Origin: Enterococcus alishanensis
Lineage (GTDB): Bacteria; Bacillota; Bacilli; Lactobacillales; Enterococcaceae
Assembly: GCF_019218635.1 (NCBI RefSeq)
Contig: NZ_JAHUZB010000002.1
Span: 248,001-312,000 of the forward strand
Direction of reading: 5' to 3'
DNA length: 64,000 bases
Part shown: positions 16,843-24,898 of the stretch, piece by piece
How the letters are laid out: each line of letters opens with the position of its first letter
How positions within the stretch are numbered: the first letter of the stretch is position 1
Made by a program: the position numbers and the translations under genes
The notes under the pieces: model-generated
Database searches by the model: none
Told to the model about the DNA's origin: nothing
Seen by the model: the letters and a program-made list of their open reading frames with translations, nothing else

Positions 16843-18068
16843 AATTAGAAAATTTACCGTTGGAGTTTCAAGGAGCGATGCCGATTTTACGAAAACTACA
16901 AGAAGCGGGATATGAAGCTTATTATGTTGGTGGTAGCGTGCGAGATATTCTTCTGAATAAACCCATACATGATGTGGATATTGCTACTAGTGCTTTTCCA
17001 GCAGAAGTAAAAGCTTTATTTCGAAAAACTATTGATGTCGGTATTCAACACGGCACAGTCATGGTTATTACAAAGGAAGAAACTTATGAAGTGACGACTT
17101 TTAGAACAGAATCAACCTATCAAGATTATCGTCGTCCAGACCATGTTGAGTTTGTACGTTCGCTGAAAGAAGATTTAAAACGTCGGGATTTTACAATCAA
17201 TGCTTTGGCAGTGGGAATAAATGGTGAAGTGATTGATTTATTTGATGGCCTGAATGATTTACGAAATAAAGTTTTACGGGCAGTTGGTAACCCTTACGAA
17301 CGATTTCATGAAGATGCGCTACGGATGATGAGAGCTTTACGTTTTGTTAGTCAACTAGGATTTAATTTACAAAGGGAGACTTTTGATGCGATTAGTGAAT
17401 ATCATTCTTTGCTGGCAAAAATTTCAGTTGAACGAATAAATATGGAGTTTGTCAAATTATTAATGGGTTCTTTTCGTCAAGCAGGGATGCGCTCGTTTGT
17501 GGAATCAGAATGCTATATCTATTGCCCAGGTCTAAGAGCCTACGGTGAAGGATTATTGAGTTTTGCAGAGTTAGTAGGGCCAGCCATTCCACTAGAAAGC
17601 CAAGCTTGGACGTTGTTAATTGATCAAATTCATTTGCCGGAGGACAAAATTCGTTCTTTTTTAAAAGAATGGAAATGTTCCAATCAAGTCATTAAAGATG
17701 TGCAGCAGATGGTTCCCGCTTTAAAGTATCGCAAAGAAAATGAATGGACAGCTTGGAAATTATATCAAATCGGACGAGAATTGGCCTTATCAGTGGATTA
17801 CTTATTATATTATTTTGATCAAACACCTAACTTGTCCAAGATTCGGATGATGTATCAGACTTTACCGATTCACTCTTTAAAAGATGTAGTAATCAAAGGA
17901 AATGATTTGTTTTCACTATTTGACCGACCTAAAGGACCTTGGATTAATGAAGTATTACGAGCAATTGAAAAGGGAATTGTCGAAGGAGAATTAAAAAATC
18001 AAGAGAAATCACTCATTCAATTTGCCCAAAAATATTTAGAAGAGGTGGATAATGGAAAAATTGACTAA
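16839..18068 (+). CDS. cca: CCA tRNA nucleotidyltransferase
   Basis: A 409-residue class II polymerase-beta-type enzyme that adds or repairs the 3' CCA of tRNA. The nucleotidyltransferase head has YYVGGSVRD and the catalytic pair HDVDIATSA (DxD); the downstream RRDFTINAL and the RNA-binding ED-ALRMMRALRFVSQLGF segments are present. The start overlaps mazG and the stop overlaps the thioesterase gene by 17 bases, so the three are co-translated. Whether CCA is encoded in this organism's tRNA genes cannot be seen here. Confidence 0.97.
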   Translation: MKLENLPLEFQGAMPILRKLQEAGYEAYYVGGSVRDILLNKPIHDVDIATSAFPAEVKALFRKTIDVGIQHGTVMVITKEETYEVTTFRTESTYQDYRRPDHVEFVRSLKEDLKRRDFTINALAVGINGEVIDLFDGLNDLRNKVLRAVGNPYERFHEDALRMMRALRFVSQLGFNLQRETFDAISEYHSLLAKISVERINMEFVKLLMGSFRQAGMRSFVESECYIYCPGLRAYGEGLLSFAELVGPAIPLESQAWTLLIDQIHLPEDKIRSFLKEWKCSNQVIKDVQQMVPALKYRKENEWTAWKLYQIGRELALSVDYLLYYFDQTPNLSKIRMMYQTLPIHSLKDVVIKGNDLFSLFDRPKGPWINEVLRAIEKGIVEGELKNQEKSLIQFAQKYLEEVDNGKID

Positions 18069-18423
18069 AGAGTTTGTAGTTTCGGCAACAGATACAGCAG
18101 AAAAATTAGGTTCGGGTGATCTAGCCGTTTTGGCAACACCACGTTTGGTAGCAATGATGGAAAACACCGCAAAAAATATGTTGGATTTAGCTAGTAATAT
18201 GACTAGTGTTGGTTTTATTATGGAGATGAAACACCTAGCTCCCAGTCCAGTAGGAGCTCAAATAATCGTTACTGCTGAAATTCTTGAGAGAGGTGAGCGA
18301 ACAGTTGATTTCACTCTCTCTGCTTATGCTGGAGATACATTAATCGCCACAGCAAATCATCAAAGAGTCATCGTGAATCGCTTGAAATTTATGGAAAAAA
18401 TTCAAAATAAGCCAATCATGTGA
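18052..18423 (+). CDS. FlK-like hotdog thioesterase
   Basis: A 123-residue hotdog-fold protein. It resembles the fluoroacetyl-CoA thioesterase (FlK) family by DLAVLATPRLVAMMENTA, where the acidic residue following the helix and the Thr/Ser-His set (GSGDLAVLATP, LAPSPVGAQI, ANHQRVIVN) form the active region. Homologues in Firmicutes hydrolyse short acyl-CoAs of unknown identity; fluoroacetate is not implied. It is encoded inside the 3' end of cca (17-base overlap). Confidence 0.85.
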   Translation: MEKLTKEFVVSATDTAEKLGSGDLAVLATPRLVAMMENTAKNMLDLASNMTSVGFIMEMKHLAPSPVGAQIIVTAEILERGERTVDFTLSAYAGDTLIATANHQRVIVNRLKFMEKIQNKPIM

Positions 18424-18443
18424 CCGTTTACTGCTACTTATGC

Positions 18444-18449
18444 TAGAAT
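18444..18449 (+). promoter_or_regulatory. Extended -10 promoter for the 150-residue hypothetical gene
   Basis: TAGAAT at 18444-18449 preceded by TGC. It is 35 bases before the start at 18484. Confidence 0.45.
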
Positions 18450-18483
18450 TAGTTTATCTTATAGATGTAAGGAGAATGCAAAA

Positions 18484-18936
18484 ATGGCAAGAGAAATGAG
18501 TGCTTTAAAATTTTATTTCCGTAATGGGGAAACTTGGACAATTGACCGTCGCTACATTGGCGATTTATGGATTAAACAAATTACAACAAGTTATGGTCGG
18601 ATTAATGGTAGTGAGTTTGTGGAAATTCACCCAGTTGCTGGTTTCAAAATTGAAATCTATCAAGAGGGCGATCATGTCCAAACATCTGATATTAACTTAG
18701 GTGGTTTAGAATTAGGCATGTTCGAAAGAGCCCATAAATTCCAAGATATTGAAAGAATGGAAATCATTTTCCGCAGTGGTAAACCTGATATTGTTTATTT
18801 CCCATACAAAGAAAAAGATGCTGATGGTTTAGACAATGTTTATCAATCAATTAAATTCTCTGAAAAAACTAAGAGCTTATACATCGTTATTGACCCAGAA
18901 AAAGATGTAGATAGTACGTATCCTGACAAATTTTAA
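18484..18936 (+). CDS. Conserved-looking hypothetical protein, 150 residues
   Basis: Not recognised. It is soluble, beta-rich and acidic with no signal peptide or membrane helix. The sequence alternates short strands (LKFYFRNGETWTIDRRYIG near the start; MEIIFRSGKPDIVYFPY near 96-112) that look like a repeated FRxG-E/K beta-hairpin, suggesting a small beta-barrel. It has a strong ribosome site (AGGAG), an own promoter and an own terminator, and codon use like its neighbours, so it is a real expressed gene. Confidence 0.75.
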   Translation: MAREMSALKFYFRNGETWTIDRRYIGDLWIKQITTSYGRINGSEFVEIHPVAGFKIEIYQEGDHVQTSDINLGGLELGMFERAHKFQDIERMEIIFRSGKPDIVYFPYKEKDADGLDNVYQSIKFSEKTKSLYIVIDPEKDVDSTYPDKF

Positions 18937-18941
18937 ATCCT

Positions 18942-18975
18942 AAAAGACAGAATTTTCGTAATTCTGTCTTTTTTG
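18942..18975 (+). terminator. Intrinsic terminator after the hypothetical gene
   Basis: AAAAGACAGAATT (18942-18954) pairs with AATTCTGTCTTTT (18960-18972), extended by T. Confidence 0.9.
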
Positions 18976-18989
18976 TATAAGAAATTATT

Positions 18990-19065
18990 AAGGTACCATA
19001 ATAAAAAGAGGAATATTGTTGCAAAAATAGTAAGGTACCTGTATTATATAAACATAAGGTACCTG
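18990..19065 (+). promoter_or_regulatory. marR-like promoter with three TAAGGTACC operators
   Basis: Promoter: TTGCAA (19019-19024), 17-base spacer, TATTAT (19042-19047). The palindrome AGGTACC(T) occurs three times with a shared TAAGGTACC core: GGTACC at 18992-18997 (upstream), 19034-19039 (in the spacer) and 19058-19063 (just past the start site). A half-site ACCTTA follows near 19078. Sites in the spacer and at the start site fit autorepression by the MarR protein. Confidence 0.7.
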
Positions 19066-19099
19066 AAAAAAATAATAACCTTAAGAGGAGATTTTTATT

Positions 19100-19654
19100 A
19101 TGGAAAACAATTTAAACGAACAATTCATGAAAATGCAACATGATTTGAGAAGATATTTTCATCGTCAAAGAGCAAAAAACCATGGATTAGAAGCGCATCA
19201 AGGACAAGGGCGAGTGTTAGCCTTACTAAAATTACATCCAGAAATTTCGCAAAAAGATTTGATCTTTGTACTAGGATTACGTCCCCAATCTGCTGGAGAA
19301 TTAATTCAAAAATTAACTGATAAGGGTTGGGTAACTCGTGAGGCATCAGAAGAAGATCGTCGGGCCATGATTGTTAAGCTAACTGATTTGGGTCGCGAAG
19401 AGGCTGAAAAAATCGGTCAACGTCCTGATATTACGACAGAACTATTTGTAGATTTTACTGATGAAGAAAAAATGCAATGGTCGACTTTAGTTGACAAATT
19501 AAACCAAAAACTTGAAGAAGAATTGGCAGGTGAAGAAGATTCATTTGAAGATGGACCACACGGACATCATGGTAAACCTCATGGACATCACGGACCGCAT
19601 CATCGCCATCACCATCACCATCATGGTCATGGACCACACTGTCATAGAGATTAA
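19100..19654 (+). CDS. MarR-family regulator with a histidine-rich C-terminal tail
   Basis: A 184-residue protein. Residues 1-140 are a MarR winged helix domain (QKDLIFVLGLRPQSAGELIQKL recognition region, cited by GLRPQSAGELIQKL; wing SEEDRRAMIVKLT). The last 34 residues hold 17 His and one Cys, including a run of six His, spaced by Gly/Pro. Such tails bind Ni2+, Zn2+ or Cu+ in chaperones and some sensors. The start has AGAGGAG. The promoter holds three identical palindromes, so the protein is probably autoregulated, possibly metal-responsive. The metal and target genes are not known. Confidence 0.88.
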   Translation: MENNLNEQFMKMQHDLRRYFHRQRAKNHGLEAHQGQGRVLALLKLHPEISQKDLIFVLGLRPQSAGELIQKLTDKGWVTREASEEDRRAMIVKLTDLGREEAEKIGQRPDITTELFVDFTDEEKMQWSTLVDKLNQKLEEELAGEEDSFEDGPHGHHGKPHGHHGPHHRHHHHHHGHGPHCHRD

Positions 19655-19661
19655 TTTCGCA

Positions 19662-19692
19662 AGAGAAGGAGATGCCATCCTTCTCTTTTTTT
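19662..19692 (+). terminator. Intrinsic terminator after the MarR gene
   Basis: AGAGAAGGA (19662-19670) pairs with TCCTTCTCT (19678-19686), then a T run. Confidence 0.92.
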
Positions 19693-19728
19693 GTTACAAT
19701 GAGTTGAATAAATCTAAAGGTGGCTATC

Positions 19729-21609
19729 ATGAAAGAATTAAAAGTAACAAACTTGCATAAAACTTTTGGGGATAAAACATTGTTTGATCACATTTCTTTT
19801 TTAATTCACGAAAAAGATCGTATTGGTTTGATCGGTGTTAACGGTACTGGCAAATCGAGTTTGCTTGCCATTTTAGCTGGTTTAGATAGTGGCGATGGAG
19901 ATATTTCAGCGATTGAGAAGGCTAGTGATTATCGCATTGGCTTTTTGACTCAAGCACAAGAATTTCCACCTGATGAATCAGTTTTGGAAGTTGTTTTTGC
20001 AGGGAATAATCCCTTAATGCAAACAGTTCGTCAATATGAAAAAGCCTTAATAAATTTAAATTCCGACGGTAGTAATCAACAGTTTCAGGAAGAATTTTCT
20101 AATGCTGAAGAAGCAATGAATAAACAAGATGCTTGGACAGCCGATAGTGAAGCGAAAGCGATCTTAAATAAGTTGGGAATTGATACCTTACATAAAAAAA
20201 TAAGTGAATTATCTGGTGGACAGAAAAAAAGAGTGGGTTTGGCACAAGTATTAATTGATGCACCTGATTTACTTTTGTTAGATGAACCAACTAACCATCT
20301 AGATTATCAAGCGATTACTTGGTTAGAAAATTATTTGAAAAACTATCAAGGTGCCCTTCTAATGGTGACTCATGATCGTTACTTTTTAGATCGTGTAACC
20401 AATCGTATCTTTGAATTGTCATTTGGAAAACTCTATGAGTATCAAGGGAATTATGAATATTATGTAGCTGAAAAGGCAGAGCGAGATCGGATTGCTGGGG
20501 AACAAGAAGGCAAGCGAAAACAATTATTTAAACAAGAATTGGCTTGGATGCGTGCTGGTGCAAAGGCTCGAACAACCAAACAACAAGCACGGATTAATCG
20601 TTTTGAAGATTTAAAAGAAAATTTGAATCAAGTGCAAACTGATGGGAAAATTGAAGTAAATATTGCTACAAATCGTCTCGGGAAAAAAGTTTTAAAACTT
20701 GAAGATGCGAATTATGCGATCAATGGTAAAATTTTGTTAGAGCATTTTAATTTATTAATTCAGGCCAATGAACGTTTGGGTATCACCGGAAAAAATGGTG
20801 CTGGAAAATCAACGCTATTAAATATTTTAGCTGGTCGACTTGAATTAGATAGTGGTATTTATGAGATTGGTGAAACTGTTCATTTGGCTTATTACACTCA
20901 GGAAAATGAAGTAATTGATCCTAACAAACGGATGATTGCTTATTTACAAGAAGTTGCCGAAGAAGTTAAGCAAAATGATGGGAACCAAATTAGTGTGGCT
21001 GAATTATTGGAAAGATTTCTATTTCCAAGATCAATGCATGGCACATTGGTTGGCAAACTTTCAGGTGGCGAAAAACGACGTTTGTATTTGTTGAAATTAT
21101 TAATTCAACAACCTAATGTCTTGTTATTAGATGAACCGACAAACGACTTAGATATTGCGACTTTGACAGTTTTAGAAGATTATTTGCAAGATTTTTCGGG
21201 TGCCGTTATTACTGTGTCTCACGATCGTTATTTCTTAGATAAAGTGACTGACAAACTCTTAATTTTCGAAGGTGAAGGCAAGATTATAAGTACTTTAGCG
21301 AGCATTATGGATTATTTAAAAGAGACAGAGGAGTCGACAAAAGTCATAAAAGCTGTTAAAAATGAGACAAAAGAAAAATCAAAAAAGAAGAAATTGTCAT
21401 ATAATGAACAAAAAGAGTGGGCAACCATTGAAGATCGTATTGCCAAGTTAGAAGAAAAAATCGAACAATTAACCGAAGATATGAACCATCAAGGAGAAGA
21501 TTTTTCTAAATTACAGTCATTACAAAAAGAAATTGATCAAACTGAAATAGATTTAGAGGAACAAATGAATCGTTGGGAATATTTATCTGAAATAGTGGAG
21601 GAAAGCTAA
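19729..21609 (+). CDS. ABC-F ATPase, Uup-type
   Basis: A 626-residue protein with two ABC domains and a C-terminal coiled coil. First Walker A GVNGTGKSS, signature LSGGQKKRV, Walker B LLLLDEPTNHLD; second Walker A GKNGAGKST, signature LSGGEKRRL, LLLLDEPTNDLD. The inter-domain linker carries the RTTKQQARINRF segment. Residues about 540-626 are a Lys/Glu-rich coiled coil as in Uup, which binds nucleic acid. Housekeeping ABC-F proteins act on ribosomes or replication by-products. ATG 19729 follows AAGGTGG; GTG 19720 lies inside that site. It ends at the base before thyA. Confidence 0.9.
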   Translation: MKELKVTNLHKTFGDKTLFDHISFLIHEKDRIGLIGVNGTGKSSLLAILAGLDSGDGDISAIEKASDYRIGFLTQAQEFPPDESVLEVVFAGNNPLMQTVRQYEKALINLNSDGSNQQFQEEFSNAEEAMNKQDAWTADSEAKAILNKLGIDTLHKKISELSGGQKKRVGLAQVLIDAPDLLLLDEPTNHLDYQAITWLENYLKNYQGALLMVTHDRYFLDRVTNRIFELSFGKLYEYQGNYEYYVAEKAERDRIAGEQEGKRKQLFKQELAWMRAGAKARTTKQQARINRFEDLKENLNQVQTDGKIEVNIATNRLGKKVLKLEDANYAINGKILLEHFNLLIQANERLGITGKNGAGKSTLLNILAGRLELDSGIYEIGETVHLAYYTQENEVIDPNKRMIAYLQEVAEEVKQNDGNQISVAELLERFLFPRSMHGTLVGKLSGGEKRRLYLLKLLIQQPNVLLLDEPTNDLDIATLTVLEDYLQDFSGAVITVSHDRYFLDKVTDKLLIFEGEGKIISTLASIMDYLKETEESTKVIKAVKNETKEKSKKKKLSYNEQKEWATIEDRIAKLEEKIEQLTEDMNHQGEDFSKLQSLQKEIDQTEIDLEEQMNRWEYLSEIVEES

Positions 21610-22557
21610 ATGGAACAAGCATATCTAGATTTAGGTCGTAAATTATTAGAAGAAGGTCATCAGAAAGGTGATCGTACTGGAACAGGTACCAAAAGTATTT
21701 TTGGTTATCAAATGCGTTTTGACTTAAGTGAAGGGTTCCCATTATTAACGACCAAACGGGTACCATTTGGTTTGATCAAAAGTGAATTGTTATGGTTTTT
21801 AAAAGGAGACACCAATATTCGTTATTTATTACAGCATAATAATCATATTTGGGACGAATGGGCTTTCGAGCGTTATGTTTCTTCAGAAGATTATACAGGA
21901 CCTGATATGACGGATTTTGGTCGCCGTGCTTTATTGGATGAAGCTTTTAATGAAAGCTATCAAAAAGAATTAAAAGAATTTTGTCAAAAAATATTAGATG
22001 ATGAAAAATTTGCTGAAAAATATGGAGAATTGGGTAATATTTATGGTTCACAATGGCGTCATTGGCAAACAAAAGATGGTGGTTTTATTGATCAAATCAG
22101 TAATGTAATTGAGATGATTAAAACGACACCTGATTCTCGCCGTTTAATTGTATCAGCATGGAATCCTGAAGATGTACCAACAATGGCGTTGCCTCCTTGC
22201 CACACGATGTTTCAGTTTTATGTGAATGATGGCAAATTAAGCTGTCAATTATATCAACGAAGTGCTGATGTATTCTTAGGTGTTCCGTTTAATATCGCGA
22301 GTTACGCATTATTGACCCATTTAATCGCCCACGAAACAAACCTTGAAGTTGGCGATTTTGTTCATACTTTAGGGGACGCGCATCTTTATTCAAATCACGA
22401 AGAACAAATGAAAGAACAATTATCTAGAAAACCGCAAGCTTTTCCTAAATTAATTTTGAATCAAGAAAAAGAATCTGTCTTCGATTTTGAGATGGACGAT
22501 ATAAAAGTTGAAGGATATACACCGGCAGCTGCGATTAAAGCACCGGTGGCGGTATAA
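21610..22557 (+). CDS. thyA: Thymidylate synthase
   Basis: A 315-residue enzyme converting dUMP to dTMP with methylene-tetrahydrofolate. Landmarks: the phosphate-binding loop near [12 protein letters not shown], the catalytic Cys in [12 protein letters not shown] near residue 198, [13 protein letters not shown] and the HIYSNH-like [11 protein letters not shown]. The length is like the 316-residue Lactobacillus casei form, including its inserted segment. ATG immediately follows the Uup stop, and dfrA begins 4 bases later, making a dTMP/folate unit. Confidence 0.97.
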   Translation: MEQAYLDLGRKLLEEGHQKGDRTGTGTKSIFGYQMRFDLSEGFPLLTTKRVPFGLIKSELLWFLKGDTNIRYLLQHNNHIWDEWAFERYVSSEDYTGPDMTDFGRRALLDEAFNESYQKELKEFCQKILDDEKFAEKYGELGNIYGSQWRHWQTKDGGFIDQISNVIEMIKTTPDSRRLIVSAWNPEDVPTMALPPCHTMFQFYVNDGKLSCQLYQRSADVFLGVPFNIASYALLTHLIAHETNLEVGDFVHTLGDAHLYSNHEEQMKEQLSRKPQAFPKLILNQEKESVFDFEMDDIKVEGYTPAAAIKAPVAV

Positions 22558-22560
22558 ACT

Positions 22561-23049
22561 ATGTTAGTTGCAATCTGGGCACAAGATCAGAACGGCTTAA
22601 TTGGTAAAAAAGGAAAACTACCTTGGCGTCTGCCAGCAGATTTGAAGTTTTTCAAGGAAACAACAGAAAATCAGACAATTGTCATGGGGAGAAAAACCTT
22701 TGTCGGGATGAATAGTCGTCCGTTACCTAATCGCAAAACAATTATTTTAACTCGCGATACAGCCTACCATGCTGAGGGTGTTGAAGTTATGCATTCAATA
22801 GAAGATATTATGACATTCGCTGAAGCAATGGAAGACGATGTTTTTATTTGTGGAGGCTCAACTATTTATCAGGCACTGTTACCTCATTGCCAAAAAATAT
22901 TACGAACACTTATCTATGAAAACTTTACAGGCGATGCTTTTTTTCCAGCACTTGATTGGGATAATTTTATGCTTTTAGAAAGAAGAGTTGGGACTAAAGA
23001 TGAAAAAAATCCTTATGACTACCAGTTTGAAAGCTACCTGCGAAAATAA
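22561..23049 (+). CDS. dfrA: Dihydrofolate reductase
   Basis: A 162-residue protein that regenerates tetrahydrofolate, which ThyA oxidises. The motifs are WAQDQNGLIGKKGKLPWRLPADLKFFK (active-site LPW-LPAD core), TIVMGRKTF, NRKTIILTRD and the GG-S/T nucleotide site FICGGSTIYQ. It follows thyA directly, the usual thyA-folA pair. No premature changes are visible; trimethoprim sensitivity cannot be judged from inspection. Confidence 0.95.
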   Translation: MLVAIWAQDQNGLIGKKGKLPWRLPADLKFFKETTENQTIVMGRKTFVGMNSRPLPNRKTIILTRDTAYHAEGVEVMHSIEDIMTFAEAMEDDVFICGGSTIYQALLPHCQKILRTLIYENFTGDAFFPALDWDNFMLLERRVGTKDEKNPYDYQFESYLRK

Positions 23050-23090
23050 AAATCGATGATAAAAACTGCTTTAAATAGTTTTTATAATAT

Positions 23091-23156
23091 GCTAGTCTAA
23101 AAATGGTCCATTTTATTTTTTAATCAAAAATTTGATTGAGCAAATATAAGACTAGC
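23091..23156. repeat. Nested inverted repeat between dfrA and the hydrolase gene
   Basis: GCTAGTCT (23091-23098) and AGACTAGC (23149-23156) bracket AATCAAA/TTTGATT (23122-23137). A TATAAT at 23083-23088 lies just before it without a good -35. It could be a folded small RNA, a leader or a decayed element; nothing identifies it. Confidence 0.4.
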
Positions 23157-23200
23157 GTACATATTTAAGGCTAATATTTTTAGTAGTTTTAACTGGTATG

Positions 23201-23231
23201 AAGCTGGCAATTTTAATTGCCAGCTTTTTTT
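23201..23231 (+). terminator. Intrinsic terminator upstream of the hydrolase gene
   Basis: AAGCTGGCAATT (23201-23212) pairs with AATTGCCAGCTT (23215-23226), followed by T. It ends the thyA-dfrA unit or the structured RNA before it. Confidence 0.9.
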
Positions 23232-23276
23232 AATAAATCTATTTTTATTAAAAAGAGTTTAAAAGGGGGAGAAAAA

Positions 23277-24710
23277 GTGCATAAAGAAATAGATCACATT
23301 GAAAAAAAACGGTTTAAAATGTACAAAGCTGGAAAAAAATGGCTGATTGCGCCAATTATTTTCTTTGGGTTACTGGGATTGAGCATTGCTTCTACCAGTC
23401 AAGAAGTTGCAGCTGCTGAAACCGAAGCTGTTACAAATTTTTCCGCTGACAGTATTGCAGAAATAGTTGATTTAACCAATCAAGCTATGTCTCCACTTTC
23501 TGATACCGAAGCAATTGTCGTAGAATCTCAATCAACTGAATCACTCGAATTCAATCACGAGTCCAAAGAAGATGAATCAACTCAAGCAGTTTCATCAGAA
23601 GAAACACTTGATCCAACGGTAGCTGAATCGAATTCAGAACAACCTGATTTAGAAAATACGCCTTTAAATAGTAATACGAATGAAGTAAGTAATGAACAAT
23701 CGGTTGAAAAAGTACCTAATAATACGAATACATCTACTCAATCAGCTGCTAAAGAAGCGACCAACACAAATGACCAACCGATTGAAGATTTAAACAAAGT
23801 AACTACGGTAGACACGATGGATGAAATAAGTGAACCCGACCCAAAAGTATTGGGGGGAACTGTCGATAATGCGCAACCAGCTGAGCAAATTCCAGTTTAT
23901 CGGGTATACAATCCTCATTCAGGTGAGCATTTTTATACAAAAGATACGAATGAACGAGACTATTTAGTAAGTATTGGCTGGCAAGATGAAGGTATCGGTT
24001 CTTATAGTGTTACCGAAGGGAATGAATTGTACCGCGTCTATAATCCTAACTCTGGTGAACATCACTATACTTTATCGCGAGGAGAAATTGATGCATTAAT
24101 TATAGCTGGTTGGCAGGATGAGGGAATTGCTTGGCTGACAGCAACTGATGGATTATCAGTTTATCGGTTGTTCAATCCAAATGCTCGCAATGCTGGGTCA
24201 CATCACTATACGGTAGATCTCAATGAAAGAAATCAATTACTAAAATTAGGTTGGAAAAATGAAGGAATCGCATATTATTCTGCTGGAAATAGAGCTAGAA
24301 TCGATAAAGTTCTTGATTGGTTTTATCAACGACAAGACAATGTAACTTATTCGATGCAAAATCGAAAAGGTCCAAGTTCATATGATTGTTCTAGTGCGGT
24401 TTTTTATGCTTTAATTGAGAGCCATTACTTACCGTCAGATCATCGAATTGGTAATACGGAAGACTTATTTGCATTAATAGATATTTTGTTTGTTCCAATA
24501 ACAAGAGATCAAGTAAAAAAAGGTAGCCTATTTATTTCCGGCGTACAAGGAAGTTCTGGTGGAGCAAGCGGTCATACAGGATTTGCCACAGGCAACGGAA
24601 CGATTATTCATTGCAATTATGATGATAATGGTATTACAGAAACAGAAATCGATGGACGTACCGGTAGTCCTGTTTTTTGGTTTGACTTAAAAGATATTTA
24701 TAGCGATTAG
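23277..24710 (+). CDS. Secreted peptidoglycan hydrolase: KxYKxGKxW signal, three DUF5648 repeats, NlpC/P60-like (Amidase_5) domain
   Basis: GTG at 23277 with GGGGGAG upstream gives 477 residues. An extended signal peptide with MYKAGKKW is followed by a hydrophobic segment and a likely cleavage after VAAAETEA (about residue 47). A Ser/Thr/Glu/Asn-rich linker leads to three DUF5648 units beginning VYRVYNPHSGEHFYT, LYRVYNPNSGEHHYT and VYRLFNPNARNAGSHHYT. The C-terminal cysteine hydrolase has YDCSSAVFYAL (catalytic Cys), SGHTGFATGNG (His) and CNYDD. DUF5648 likely binds wall or carbohydrate. It probably cleaves peptidoglycan; a phage-lysin-like origin of the enzyme domain is inferred. Confidence 0.85.
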   Translation: MHKEIDHIEKKRFKMYKAGKKWLIAPIIFFGLLGLSIASTSQEVAAAETEAVTNFSADSIAEIVDLTNQAMSPLSDTEAIVVESQSTESLEFNHESKEDESTQAVSSEETLDPTVAESNSEQPDLENTPLNSNTNEVSNEQSVEKVPNNTNTSTQSAAKEATNTNDQPIEDLNKVTTVDTMDEISEPDPKVLGGTVDNAQPAEQIPVYRVYNPHSGEHFYTKDTNERDYLVSIGWQDEGIGSYSVTEGNELYRVYNPNSGEHHYTLSRGEIDALIIAGWQDEGIAWLTATDGLSVYRLFNPNARNAGSHHYTVDLNERNQLLKLGWKNEGIAYYSAGNRARIDKVLDWFYQRQDNVTYSMQNRKGPSSYDCSSAVFYALIESHYLPSDHRIGNTEDLFALIDILFVPITRDQVKKGSLFISGVQGSSGGASGHTGFATGNGTIIHCNYDDNGITETEIDGRTGSPVFWFDLKDIYSD

Positions 24711-24760
24711 TGATTGCATAAAAAGTATTTGAGAATTTTTAATTTTTCAAATAAAATGGA

Positions 24761-24790
24761 AAATGGGTCGATAATTCAAGCCCATTTTTT
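24761..24790 (+). terminator. Intrinsic terminator after the hydrolase gene
   Basis: AAATGGG (24761-24767) pairs with CCCATTT (24781-24787), followed by T. Confidence 0.75.
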
Positions 24791-24853
24791 TGAAAGTGTT
24801 TCAAGTTTTTATAAGAAGACTTCGCGACCAATGATTTATTTTTGCGTGTCTGT

Positions 24854-24859
24854 TATACT
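24854..24859 (+). promoter_or_regulatory. Extended -10 promoter for degV
   Basis: TGT-TATACT, with TATACT at 24854-24859 and no clear -35. It is 40 bases upstream of the degV start. Confidence 0.45.
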
Positions 24860-24898
24860 GGTAAATGTGTAAATGTTCTATGAGAAAGAAGGATAGAG

